Below, one piece after another: positions 7,013 through 13,603 of a stretch of DNA of 13,603 nucleotides. A program made the translations under genes and the position numbers. The first letter of the stretch is position 1; every line of letters begins with the position of its first letter. The notes under the pieces were generated by a model. The model was not told where the DNA came from and ran no database searches. It worked only from the letters and a program-made list of their open reading frames with translations. The DNA is from Armatimonadota bacterium (GTDB lineage Bacteria > Armatimonadota > Chthonomonadetes > Chthonomonadales > Chthonomonadaceae), in assembly GCA_026392135.1 (NCBI GenBank), contig JAPLCR010000556.1:1-13603 (forward strand), written 5' to 3'.

Positions 7013-7066
7013 AAACGGTTTTCCTCTTCTCACTAACAGGGACGCATTGAGAAGGGGTTCCCGTTT
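7013..7066. other. Imperfect long hairpin in the ribBA-ribH gap
   Basis: The left arm 7013-7032 and right arm 7048-7066 pair as a 10-bp stem next to the loop (CTTCTCA with TGAGAAG, then one wobble and two G-C), a 4x3 internal loop, and a closing 6-bp stem (AAACGG with CCGTTT or CCCGTTT). It occupies most of the 83-base gap and ends about 17 bases before the ribH start codon, just upstream of its ribosome site. No T-run on the minus strand follows, so it is more likely a processing or stability element than a terminator. Confidence 0.45.
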
Positions 7067-7079
7067 CATTAAAATAGAA

Positions 7080-8306
7080 CTATTTTTGTTCGAGGGTCAA
7101 ATCTTCGGGGCGGAAAAGGTGTCCCATCTTCTCCGCTTTTGTCTGCATATAACGAATGTTATGCGGATTCGGTGCGATAATCGTGGGAACCTCTTCTACA
7201 ATCTCTAAGCCGTAGCCCTCCAGACCGACCACTTTTTTGGGGTTATTGGTCATCAGGCGTATCTTTTTTATACCAAGGTCTGACATTACCTGTGCCCCAA
7301 TCCCATAGTCTCTCAGATCGGGCTTAAAGCCTAACATTTCGTTTGCTTGCACGGTATCTGCCCCCTTCTCTTGAAGTTCGTAGGCGCGAAGTTTGTTCAC
7401 CAAACCTATACCGCGCCCCTCTTGCTCTAAGTAGATGAGTGCGCCCCTACCCTCCTCAGCAATCGCTTCGAGAGTACGCTGAAGCTGTGAGCCGCAATCA
7501 CACCGCAAGGAGTCGATAAGGTCTCCGGTAACACAAGAGGAGTGCATACGAACAAGCACAGGCTCTCCGTCGCTCACATCTCCTTTTACGAAGGCGACAA
7601 TCTGAAAGGGGGCGACGCTAGCCTCGTAAGCGTGAACGGTGAATTCACCATAGCGTCCGGTGGGAAGGGTGGTCGTGGCGACGCGCTTGACCAGTTTCTC
7701 TGTTCGGCGGCGGTAGGCGATGAGGTCGGCGACGGAGATAATTTTGAGGTCGAACTCTTGCGCCATATCCAGTAGTTGCGGTAGCCGCGCCATACGTCCA
7801 TCGTCTGCAACAATCTCACAGAGTACGCCCACAGGCTTGTATCCTGAAAGTCGGCAGAGATCAACTGTCGCCTCTGTATGTCCTGCACGTCGGAGCACTC
7901 CCCCCTCTGCAGCTTTCAGAGGAATGATGTGACCGGGACGTGCAAGGTCTTCTGGAACGGCATTGGGGTCTGCAAAAATCTGTACGGTTAGGGCACGGTC
8001 AAATGCAGATATTCCCGTCGTGGCACCCTTTACCGCGTCCACAGTCTCCCCCATTGCAGTTCCGTGCCTCGCCGTATTATTTTTTACCATCATGGGGATT
8101 TGGAGTTCATTGAAACGTTCGGCAGTAGTAGGGACACATGGTATGCCACGCCCATACTTAATAATAAAGTTCATTACTTCTGGGGTACAACACTCGGCAG
8201 GTATAATGAAATCGCCCTCGTTTTCGCGATCTTCATCATCTACTACAATAAGGATTTTGCCCAAGCGAAGGTCGGCAAGTGCCTCTTCGATGGTGTTTAG
8301 TGCCAT
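7080..8306 (-). CDS. ribBA: Bifunctional 3,4-dihydroxy-2-butanone-4-phosphate synthase / GTP cyclohydrolase II
   Basis: 408 residues, ATG at 8306 with GGAGAGGG upstream. The N-terminal half (about 1-205) converts ribulose 5-phosphate to dihydroxybutanone phosphate: the metal and substrate loop DDEDRENEGDF (23-33), TTGISAFDRA (96-105), RPGHIIPL (123-130) and RAGHTEA (140-146). The C-terminal half (about 206-400) opens GTP to the pyrimidine precursor: zinc ligands Cys258, Cys269 and Cys271 in SSCVTGDLIDSLRCDCGSQL, then EQEGRGIGL (294-302), DYGIGAQ (333-339) and TNNPKK (353-358). Both entry steps of riboflavin synthesis are thus in one protein, with ribH next. A TATACT at 8340-8345 on the minus strand could be its -10, but no matching -35 is clear. 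No FMN riboswitch consensus is visible in the 8307-8450 leader. Confidence 0.97.
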   Translation of the reverse strand: MALNTIEEALADLRLGKILIVVDDEDRENEGDFIIPAECCTPEVMNFIIKYGRGIPCVPTTAERFNELQIPMMVKNNTARHGTAMGETVDAVKGATTGISAFDRALTVQIFADPNAVPEDLARPGHIIPLKAAEGGVLRRAGHTEATVDLCRLSGYKPVGVLCEIVADDGRMARLPQLLDMAQEFDLKIISVADLIAYRRRTEKLVKRVATTTLPTGRYGEFTVHAYEASVAPFQIVAFVKGDVSDGEPVLVRMHSSCVTGDLIDSLRCDCGSQLQRTLEAIAEEGRGALIYLEQEGRGIGLVNKLRAYELQEKGADTVQANEMLGFKPDLRDYGIGAQVMSDLGIKKIRLMTNNPKKVVGLEGYGLEIVEEVPTIIAPNPHNIRYMQTKAEKMGHLFRPEDLTLEQK

Positions 8307-8412
8307 TTGTCACCCTCTCCAAACGTTAGAATAGAATAGAGTATACCTCAAACCTTTTCAGGGCGGAGAGTGTAAATGAGATTGGAAGGGCGTTTTTGGA
8401 AGATAAATCTCC

Positions 8413-8441
8413 TTGACAAAAAGGGGATTAAATAATATAAT
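8413..8441 (+). promoter_or_regulatory. Consensus sigma70-type promoter of tRNA-Gln
   Basis: TTGACA at 8413-8418 and TATAAT at 8436-8441 are both perfect consensus hexamers with the optimal 17-base spacer. Transcription would start near 8448, ten bases before the tRNA. Such strength is normal for stable RNA genes. It may also feed the integrase gene, since no terminator lies between. Confidence 0.85.
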
Positions 8442-8457
8442 AGTGGTTGTTGACTTT

Positions 8458-8529
8458 TGCCGGATAGTGCAGCGGTAGCATAACTGATTCTGGATCAGTA
8501 GGTCCTAGGTTCGAATCCTAGTCCGGCAG
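8458..8529 (+). tRNA. tRNA-Gln (anticodon CTG)
   Basis: All four stems fold. The acceptor is TGCCGGA (8458-8464) with TCCGGCA (8522-8528), plus discriminator G. The D stem is GTGC with GCAT (one G-T pair) around AGCGGTA. The anticodon stem is ACTGA with TCAGT around TTCTGGA, so the anticodon is CTG and reads CAG. There is a 5-base variable loop, and the T stem is CTAGG with CCTAG around TTCGAAT. CCA is not encoded. A tyrosine recombinase gene begins 82 bases downstream in the same direction, the usual arrangement when a tRNA 3' end serves as an integration site. Confidence 0.96.
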
Positions 8530-8551
8530 TTACTCTGTTAATTGATAATTG

Positions 8552-8581
8552 TTGACAACTGGAGACATTCTCTGCTAATCT
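8552..8581 (+). promoter_or_regulatory. Possible integrase promoter
   Basis: TTGACA (8552-8557) inside the near-palindrome GTTGACAAC is a perfect -35, but the best -10, TAATCT (8576-8581, 18-base spacing), is weak. Transcription may instead come from the tRNA promoter. Confidence 0.3.
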
Positions 8582-8585
8582 GTTC

Positions 8586-8606
8586 GTGACTAATCATTAA
8601 GGTCAC
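8586..8606 (+). promoter_or_regulatory. Palindrome over the integrase ribosome site
   Basis: GTGAC TAAT C ATTA AG GTCAC is an inverted repeat with outer 5-bp arms and an inner TAAT/ATTA. It contains the AAGG (8599-8602) nine bases before the TTG start. It could be an operator for autorepression, a translation-blocking hairpin, or a recombinase arm site. Which of these is not decided by the sequence. Confidence 0.35.
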
Positions 8607-8611
8607 CTCAG

Positions 8612-9596
8612 TTGTACACAGATTTTACCTCCACAACCTGGGAAGAAGCCGTTCGCTCCTTCCTCATCCACCTCAAAGCCGTGCGCGCCCGCAAAACGGT
8701 TCTCTACTACGCCACCCAACTCGGTCAGCTTGTTCTGTGGGCGGAACAGCGCAAAGTCCCCCTCGAATCCTTCGGCAAACGCCACATGGACGAGTACCTC
8801 GTCTTCCGCTTAGACGCAGGGCGTAGCCAGACCACCCTTCACCACGACGCTATCTGCGCGAAAGCGTTCATGAAGTGGTGTCAGCGCAACGATGTCATCT
8901 CCCGAAGCCTCCTTGCGGACTACGAAATACGCGACGCTCCCACGCCTCCCATGTATATGCCCACCGACGAGGGTATTCGCTCCCTGCTCAATGTGGTGCC
9001 TACCCGATGTGCGCTACTGCCCTGCCTCCAAGCGCAGTTTCCACCGAGACCGCAACTACGCCTTGATTCTCCTGCTTCTCGACAGTGCCTGCCGCATCAG
9101 CGAGGTTTTGAACCTGAAGACGGACGACTATCGGGCGGAGGAGCGTCAGATATCCATTCGGGAGAGCAAGGGGCGGGAGCCTCGCGCCATTCCTGTCTCC
9201 AAGGAGTGTGCCAAAGCGATAGAGGCATGGCTCAAGGTTCGCAGACGGATTATGGGGAACGTTCCCAAAGGAGAGGACGCGGGTTGGATATTCATCAGCG
9301 AAACGGGAGGTCTCATAGACCAGTGTCGTTTCCTGAAGACCTTGAAGAGCATGATGGCGTTCGCCGGGATAGAGGCGAAAATCACGCTTCACAGCCTGCG
9401 CCGCTTTAGCCTGAACCGCCTCGCCAAGTACAACCTGCTCGCCGCTCAGACCATCGCCGGACACAAAGACACCAAAACAACGCTCCTGTACACGAAGATA
9501 GACCCTGACTTTGTGCGCGATATGCACGACAAAGTGGGAGTCGTTCGTGGAATTCTCAACAACAAGCGACTGGAGAAGAAGAAGCGACTAGTGTAG
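8612..9596 (+). pseudogene. Tyrosine recombinase (integrase) with a one-base frameshift
   Basis: The first frame starts at TTG 8612 (AAGG nine bases upstream) and gives the N-terminal core-binding domain (about 8-95) up to GIRSLLNVVPT. The second frame continues with DVRYCPASKR and the whole catalytic domain to TAG at 9596. Removing one C from the CCC run at 9003-9005 fuses them into a 327-residue protein. In that product the full catalytic set is present: R161 (SACRISEVL), K186 (ESKGREPR), H260 and R263 (LHSLRRF), H284 (AGHKDTKTT) and nucleophile Y293 (LLYTK). This is the length of phage and island integrases and of XerC/D. The position next to tRNA-Gln favours an island integrase. The frameshift is either a real inactivating indel or a homopolymer error; without it the gene would be intact. 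Confidence 0.88.
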
Positions 9597-9621
9597 CGGA
9601 CGCTCTCTCCTTGCAATCGTC

Positions 9622-9661
9622 ACCCCCTCTGTTCTAGCTCGCAAGTCAAAACAGAGGGGGT
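9622..9661 (+). terminator. Rho-independent terminator of the integrase gene
   Basis: ACCCCCTCTGTT (9622-9633) and AACAGAGGGGGT (9650-9661) form a perfect 12-bp stem with a 16-base loop, followed by ATTTTCCTCCTTTTT. It closes the transcript 25 bases after the integrase stop and separates it from the imuB promoter. Confidence 0.8.
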
Positions 9662-9719
9662 ATTTTCCTCCTTTTTGCACTCTCCCCTGAAAACAGGCAT
9701 AAAATACTCCTTTGGTGGG

Positions 9720-9749
9720 TTGACAAAGCGGAAGAGTTATTAGTAGAAT
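9720..9749 (+). promoter_or_regulatory. Promoter of the imuB-dnaE2 cassette, with an overlapping inverted repeat
   Basis: TTGACA (9720-9725) and TAGAAT (9744-9749) with an 18-base spacer form a good sigma70-type promoter, 44 bases before the GTG of imuB. The -10 overlaps AGTAGAATC / TTTTATACT (9742-9759), an imperfect inverted repeat of AGTAnAA type that could be a repressor operator. Neither the E. coli (CTG-N10-CAG) nor the Bacillus (GAAC-N4-GTTC) LexA box is present. A GGAGG ribosome site lies at 9781-9785. Confidence 0.6.
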
Positions 9750-9793
9750 CTTTTATACTCTTTTGTGTTTACCTGTTATCGGAGGTTCCCGCC

Positions 9794-10201
9794 GTGCCCG
9801 TCGCCTGCTTCCACCTGCCTCAAATCGCTCTCGCCTGTGAACGGAGCCGCCTTCCTCATCTCTGGGGCGAGGCGGTCGCGCTTGCGGACGTGCAACAGAA
9901 TCTGCTTGTCGTCTCGGCGGAGGCGCAACACGCAGGAGTTCAGGTCGGGCAGTCCGTAATCAGCGCCCGCGCCTTCTGTCCCTCCCTTATCGTTCTCCCC
10001 TACGACAGAGAGGCGTATGAGAGTTCGCTCACGCTTGTCTGGGATGTCTTCGCTATCGAGAGTTCCGTTGTGGAACCTGTCTCTCCCGAAATCTGCTTTG
10101 TGGAGTTGCAGGGCAAAGAGGTTCTGGAACGCGCTCAGTGGTTGGCGAATGCGCTCGCTACTCGCATCGATTCCTCGCTCCCGTCGCGCTGGAACAGATA
10201 G
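9794..10201 (+). pseudogene. imuB: ImuB-like Y-family polymerase, N-terminal fragment
   Basis: 135 codons from GTG 9794, with GGAGG (9781-9785) eight bases upstream. The sequence follows the Y-family palm start: VACFHLPQIALACERSR (3-19), EAVALADVQQNLLVVSAEAQHAGVQVGQS (about 26-54) and ARAFCPSLIVLPYDREAYE (58-76). Active Y-family polymerases have an acidic DMD-type motif in the first strand and SxDE in the palm; here these read CFHLP and SPEICFVEL, so the catalytic acids are absent, as is typical of ImuB, the non-catalytic partner in the mycobacterial-type mutasome. The frame drifts into SSLPSRWNR and stops at 10201. The rest of the protein continues in another frame from about 10160, and some 40-45 residues of the palm (the G.A..KFLA..A helix region) are missing at the junction, so a frameshifting internal deletion is inferred. 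Confidence 0.75.
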
Positions 10202-11097
10202 CGCAGATAGACCACGCCACCCGTCAGAGGTTGCTCAGATTGGGAGTGAAGAGTTTCGGAGAGTTGTTGCGCCTGCCCGGACAGGAACTCCAACGTCAGT
10301 TCAAGCAGAAGGGCTGGATGCTCCACAGGATGGCGCAGGGCGAAGATGGCGACAGGGTGCGCCCTCTCTACCCGCCTACCTCTCTGGAACAGTGGTTCCC
10401 CTTCGAGGAAGAGGTGTGCGACCGCGCCTCCGTAGAGTACGCCCTGCATCAGTGCGCGGAAAGGCTTTCACGGGAATTGTTTGAGCGGCGCGAGTTTTGT
10501 CGCTCCCTCACCCTGCGGGTCTGGCTTAACAATGAGACGCTTTTGCAGGAGGCGGAGAAACTTTCTTCCCCTGTAGATACCAGACAGGAGATAGCTTGCG
10601 TTTTGTTGCGTCTTTTGTCGCGCTTGCGGATAGACCTGCCCGTTATCGCGGTGGAGGTAAAGGCGGCGGAGTTGGGAGCGGGAGGCGCGTTGCAGATGTC
10701 TCTCCCTGATATGGACGAAGCCTCTGTACAGAGGTCGAAACGGGCGAGACTGGAGAAGACCCTCATCGCCCTGCGCCGACGATACGGCATGGGGGCGGTA
10801 GTCTCCCTCGCCCTCCTGCACAGAGCGAAGCGGATTCACCTCTGGACGCACTCGCTCACGAAACTACGCAACGAGCGGGTTCAGGTCGTCGTGAATCGGG
10901 AGGGAGAGCCATTGCGCTACTTTCGGCGGGGGCAACTCTATCATGTCAAACAGATACGGGATAGATGGAAGGAGAGCGGCTGGGAGTGGGACGGAGTTTC
11001 GGAACGCACCGCGTACCGAATCGAGACGGAGCCCTCCGGGGACTACGAACTGATTCAACTGGAGGTGGAGTGGAGACTGGGCGGGGTGTCGGACTGA
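10138..11097 (+). pseudogene. imuB: ImuB-like Y-family polymerase, C-terminal fragment with beta-clamp motif
   Basis: 319 codons if read from the ATG at 10138, but the real similarity begins at about residue 11 (RFLAPVALEQIAQID), the end of the palm domain. It goes on to the helix-hairpin-helix thumb (RQRLLRLGVKSFGELLRLP, 29-47) and the little-finger-like domain (about 85-185). QMSLP at 186-190 is a beta-clamp-binding motif (QLxLF/P type) after AGGAL, as expected for ImuB, which docks on the sliding clamp and recruits DnaE2. A C-terminal extension of about 130 residues follows, with a basic RRRYG stretch. The stop TGA at 11095-11097 is one base from the dnaE2 ATG, so the pair is coupled. No start codon with a ribosome site precedes the similarity, so I treat this as the second half of a broken gene. 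Confidence 0.75.
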
Positions 11098-11098
11098 G

Positions 11099-13486
11099 AT
11101 GTTCTCCCACCTTCACCTGCACAGCCCCTACTCGTTTCTGGACGGCGCGAGCGACCTTGAGACTCTGGTTCTCCGGGCGACGGCGTTCGGGCAACCCGCC
11201 CTCGCCCTCACCGACCATAACTCTGTCGCGGGGGCGGTAAAGTTCGTCTCCCTCTGTCGAGGCTACGGGATACAGCCCATACTCGGTTCCGAGATAACGC
11301 TGGAGGACGGCTCCCACCTCACCCTGCTCTGTCAGAATCGCAACGGGTACGCCAACCTCTGCGCTCTCCTCACACGCGCTTTTCTGCATGGCGGGCGACT
11401 GTCGCCTTCCCTCCCGCTTGAGGAGTTAGCAAATTTCTCCTCCGACCTGATTTGTCTGTCAGGTTGTCGCAGGGGTAACTTATGGCGGCTTATTCATAAT
11501 CGCCGTTACGGGGAGGCGGAGCAGTTCGCCCTCATCCTGCGCGGCTACTTTCCCAACTCCCTCTATCTGGAACTTCAGGACGACTACACGCCGGAGAGCC
11601 AGAGGATCTGCCGCAACCTCGTCGAGTTGGGAGCGTACCTGCATATCCCCGTCGTAGCGACCAACAACGTTCACTTCGCGAAGCCAGAAGACGCGGAGGC
11701 GCACGATGTTCTGCGCTGTATCGCCAATAGAATCACCCTCGCGGAAATCCATGCGGAGCGCCCCCTCAACCGGGAGCGCTATCTCAAGTCCTCGCCGGAG
11801 ATGCAGGAGTTATTCGCGTGGAAGCCGGAGGCGATTGCCAACACGCTTCGCATTGTCGAGCGGTGCGAGGTCGCGCTTCCGCAGGGAGAGGAGATAACGC
11901 CCTCCTACGCCACTCCCGAAGGGCATAGTGCCGCTTCTTATCTGCGCCACCTTGCGTACAAGGGGGCGAAGGCGCGGTATAAAACTCTCACACCGAAACT
12001 TGAATCGCGGTTGGAGCATGAACTCGCCGTTATCTGCGAGTTGGGATACGCCGACTATATCCTCATGGCGTGGAAGGTCGCAAGGTGGGCGAGGTCGCAG
12101 GGCATCCGCGTGACGGGCAGAGGCTCTGCGGCGGACTCCTGCGTCGCCTACTGCCTGCTCCTCACCGATGTGGATGTTTTGTCTCGAAACCTGCCCTTCG
12201 CCCGTTTCCTTGTTCCCGGCAAGACCCCCGACATTGACCTCGACTTCGACGCGACGCGGCGGGAAGAGGTGTTCCAGTGGATACAGAAGGAGTACGGCGC
12301 GGAGAACGTCGCCATGGCTTGCACTTTTCATACCTTCCTCGCTCGCTCCGCCGTGAGGGATGTTGGCAAAGCTCTCGCTCTACCCGACGAGGCACTGGAG
12401 TTCCTCCGCAAGCATATCCGCGCCTTCACCTCCGCCGACAAAATCGGCAGCGCCTTCGAGAAGAACTCCGAACTCAAGCCGTTTCTGCATCTCAAAGAGC
12501 GGTTCACCCTTCTCCTTGACCTGTGCCACAGAATCGCGAACTTCCCCCGTCATATCGGGACGCACTCCTCCGGCGTGGTGGTGAGCAGAGGCGCCATCTC
12601 GCGAATCGCGCCCATACAACCCACCGCCACTCATGTCCTTCCGCTTCTCACCTTCGACAAGGACGATGTGGAGGCGCTGGGGGCGATAAAGTTGGATGTC
12701 CTCTCCCTCCGCATCCTCTCCGCCATAGAGGACACGGTGCAGGACGTGAAACGCAAAGACCTCGCCTTCCAGTACAGCCGCATCCCAAACCAAGACATTG
12801 CTACCTACAAAAAGATACAGAGCGGCGAGGCGTTGGGGAGTTTCCAGATAGAGTCGCCCGCGCAACTGGCGTTGGCGATGTCGCTCTCGCCGGAGCACTT
12901 CGAGGACTTGGTCGCCTCCGTCGCGCTCATCCGTCCCGGTCCCATTCGAGGCAACCTCGTCAGTCGGTTTGTCGCCTGTCGGAACGGCTGGTCTCGCGCC
13001 GATGTCATGCACCCCTCCCTCGCCCCTGTTCTCGCAAAGACCTATGGCTGTATCGTGTTTCAGGAGCAGGTCATTCAGGTCATTGCGACGCTCATGGGGA
13101 CAAGCGAGGCGGAGGCGGATGCCTTCCGCAAAGCCCTCAAGCCCGCGCAGAAGTGGGGAACGATGGACGAGATGCTGGAGAGGTTCGCGACGCAGGTTCT
13201 CAAGCGTCATCCCGACCTCTCTTTAGAGAGGATAGAGCGGATATGGAGACAGATAGAGGGTTGGAGCGGTTACGGGTTCACGGAGGGGCACGCCGCCTCC
13301 TTCGCCATAACGGGATACAAGAGCGCGTATCTCTCCACGCACCACCCGGCGGAGTATTTCTCGGCGCTTCTGTCGAATCAGCCTATGGGCTACTACTCCG
13401 CGAACACGCTCGCCTCCGACGCAAGGCGGCAGGGGGTGAACATCCTGCCCCTCGATATAAACTTGACGTTTAGACAACTTGTGTAG
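11099..13486 (+). CDS. dnaE2: Error-prone DNA polymerase III alpha subunit (DnaE2/ImuC type), C-terminally truncated
   Basis: 795 residues; family members are about 1000-1100. The N-terminal PHP domain (1-270) starts HLHLHSPYS (4-12) and has LTDHNSVAG (38-45). The polymerase palm carries GRGSAADS (340-347), the catalytic pair D380 and D382 in PDIDLDFD, and a third Asp at D533 in AIKLDVLSL, matching E. coli D401, D403 and D555. HIGTHSSGVVVS (485-496), SVALIRPGP (607-615), VFQEQVI (653-659) and YGFTEGHAASFA (725-736) complete the fingers region. The protein ends DINLTFRQLV, exactly where the helix-hairpin-helix tandem, OB fold and clamp-binding C-terminus should begin. GRGSAADS and pairing with imuB suggest the translesion form rather than the replicative one. 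Translation is coupled to the imuB end (one-base gap). Catalysis may survive, but processivity and partner contacts should be lost. Confidence 0.9.
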   Translation: MFSHLHLHSPYSFLDGASDLETLVLRATAFGQPALALTDHNSVAGAVKFVSLCRGYGIQPILGSEITLEDGSHLTLLCQNRNGYANLCALLTRAFLHGGRLSPSLPLEELANFSSDLICLSGCRRGNLWRLIHNRRYGEAEQFALILRGYFPNSLYLELQDDYTPESQRICRNLVELGAYLHIPVVATNNVHFAKPEDAEAHDVLRCIANRITLAEIHAERPLNRERYLKSSPEMQELFAWKPEAIANTLRIVERCEVALPQGEEITPSYATPEGHSAASYLRHLAYKGAKARYKTLTPKLESRLEHELAVICELGYADYILMAWKVARWARSQGIRVTGRGSAADSCVAYCLLLTDVDVLSRNLPFARFLVPGKTPDIDLDFDATRREEVFQWIQKEYGAENVAMACTFHTFLARSAVRDVGKALALPDEALEFLRKHIRAFTSADKIGSAFEKNSELKPFLHLKERFTLLLDLCHRIANFPRHIGTHSSGVVVSRGAISRIAPIQPTATHVLPLLTFDKDDVEALGAIKLDVLSLRILSAIEDTVQDVKRKDLAFQYSRIPNQDIATYKKIQSGEALGSFQIESPAQLALAMSLSPEHFEDLVASVALIRPGPIRGNLVSRFVACRNGWSRADVMHPSLAPVLAKTYGCIVFQEQVIQVIATLMGTSEAEADAFRKALKPAQKWGTMDEMLERFATQVLKRHPDLSLERIERIWRQIEGWSGYGFTEGHAASFAITGYKSAYLSTHHPAEYFSALLSNQPMGYYSANTLASDARRQGVNILPLDINLTFRQLV

Positions 13487-13603
13487 TCGGTTTGGTCTTC
13501 TTTTTCGCCTTGTAGATGGTTTTGTGCCTCGTCGCCTTCTGCACTTTGTCTCCTTTTTGCCTCCCCTTGTAATAACCACGGGGTCGTGAGGGACGAGCGG
13601 GCG
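13470..13603 (-). CDS. Partial lysine-rich ORF converging on dnaE2 (C-terminal tail)
   Basis: A minus-strand frame is open from the window edge to TAA at 13470-13472, 43 codons. The tail is very basic: RPSRPRGYYKGRQKGDKVQKA, then TRHKTIYKAKKKTKPTTQVV at the end. This resembles the disordered cationic tail of a DNA- or RNA-binding protein, but I do not recognise a family. It overlaps the last 17 bases of dnaE2, so the truncation of dnaE2 may have joined it to the 3' end of this gene. Because the opposite strand is T-rich here, low complexity could fake an open frame, and the confidence is low. Confidence 0.35.
   Translation of the reverse strand, partial: PARPSRPRGYYKGRQKGDKVQKATRHKTIYKAKKKTKPTTQVV

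Larger units (their letters stand above)
8530..13603 (+). mobile_element. Probable integrative element in tRNA-Gln (attL side; right end outside window)
   Basis: Inferred from a tRNA gene followed at once by a tyrosine recombinase, a rise in G+C compared with the minus-strand block to the left (hand counts of single lines give about 52-55% left and up to 63-70% right), a switch of gene direction, and a content of accessory translesion polymerases. The attL would overlap the 3' end of the tRNA. I saw no second copy of the tRNA 3' end in the window, so attR must be further right if it exists. The gene damage suggests a degraded element. Confidence 0.45.

Noticed and set aside
8307..8450. FMN riboswitch upstream of ribBA
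   Set aside because: The conserved RFN blocks (such as GGGGTGAAATTCCC and ACCGGCGGT) are not present on the minus strand here.
9000..9527. 175-codon minus-strand ORF opposite the integrase
   Set aside because: It covers the integrase catalytic domain, which has all its recombinase residues. The reverse translation shows no motif.
9600..9793. Canonical LexA box before imuB
   Set aside because: No CTG-N10-CAG or GAAC-N4-GTTC is found. Only an imperfect AGTA/TACT repeat is present, reported as a weak candidate.
10138..10201. Programmed frameshift joining the two imuB frames
   Set aside because: The overlap has no slippery heptamer or stop-dependent site, and conserved palm residues are missing, which indicates deletion.
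12380..13210. 276-codon minus-strand ORF opposite dnaE2, and the 316-codon plus-strand ORF 12523-13473
   Set aside because: Both are shadows of a G+C-rich coding frame. Their Arg/His/Gly-rich translations have no domain motifs, while dnaE2 in the same stretch has conserved catalytic motifs.
1..13603. CRISPR array or tandem repeats
   Set aside because: No regularly spaced direct repeats were seen on either strand.

Overview
The window looks like a bacterial chromosome segment that meets a tRNA-linked accessory region. The left ~8.3 kb carries only minus-strand genes of about 50-55% G+C (hand count of a few lines), several with GTG or TTG starts. Signal peptides and one lipoprotein signal point to exported proteins. 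The mix (GH144-like glucanase, RibBA/RibH, frameshift-regulated RF2, HtrA, IS66-type transposase) would suit a deep-branching phylum such as Armatimonadota, but that placement is a guess; no rRNA or ribosomal protein is present to fix it.

Left part, in minus-strand transcription order from 8306 down: ribBA then ribH (riboflavin precursors; ribD and ribE are not here), an HtrA serine protease, prfB with its autoregulatory +1 frameshift site (so the full gene reaches 4988), a secreted protein consisting only of a 5'-nucleotidase C-terminal domain, a lipoprotein-signal ORF overlapping a frame-shifted M28 peptidase/glutaminyl-cyclase-like domain, a small zinc-ribbon protein, and an exported GH144-like enzyme. 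Positions 1-139 are the 3' end of an IS66-type insertion sequence.

Right part (8.4-13.6 kb) is all plus-strand up to the edge and more G+C rich (about 60% or more on lines I counted). A consensus sigma70 promoter drives tRNA-Gln(CTG). Directly downstream lie a tyrosine recombinase with all catalytic residues but a one-base frameshift, a strong terminator, a new promoter, an ImuB-like inactive Y-family polymerase in two frames with an internal deletion, and, one base later, a DnaE2/ImuC-type DNA polymerase that lacks its C-terminal ~200-250 residues. At the right edge a lysine-rich minus-strand ORF runs convergently into the dnaE end.

Interpretation: the right part resembles the attL side of an integrative element in tRNA-Gln that carried an imuB-dnaE2 translesion cassette without imuA or lexA. 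All three genes are damaged, so the element appears to be decaying, unless the indels are sequence errors. The most solid non-obvious signal is the prfB programmed frameshift; the most interesting question is whether imuB-dnaE2 cassettes travel on tRNA-targeting elements in this lineage.
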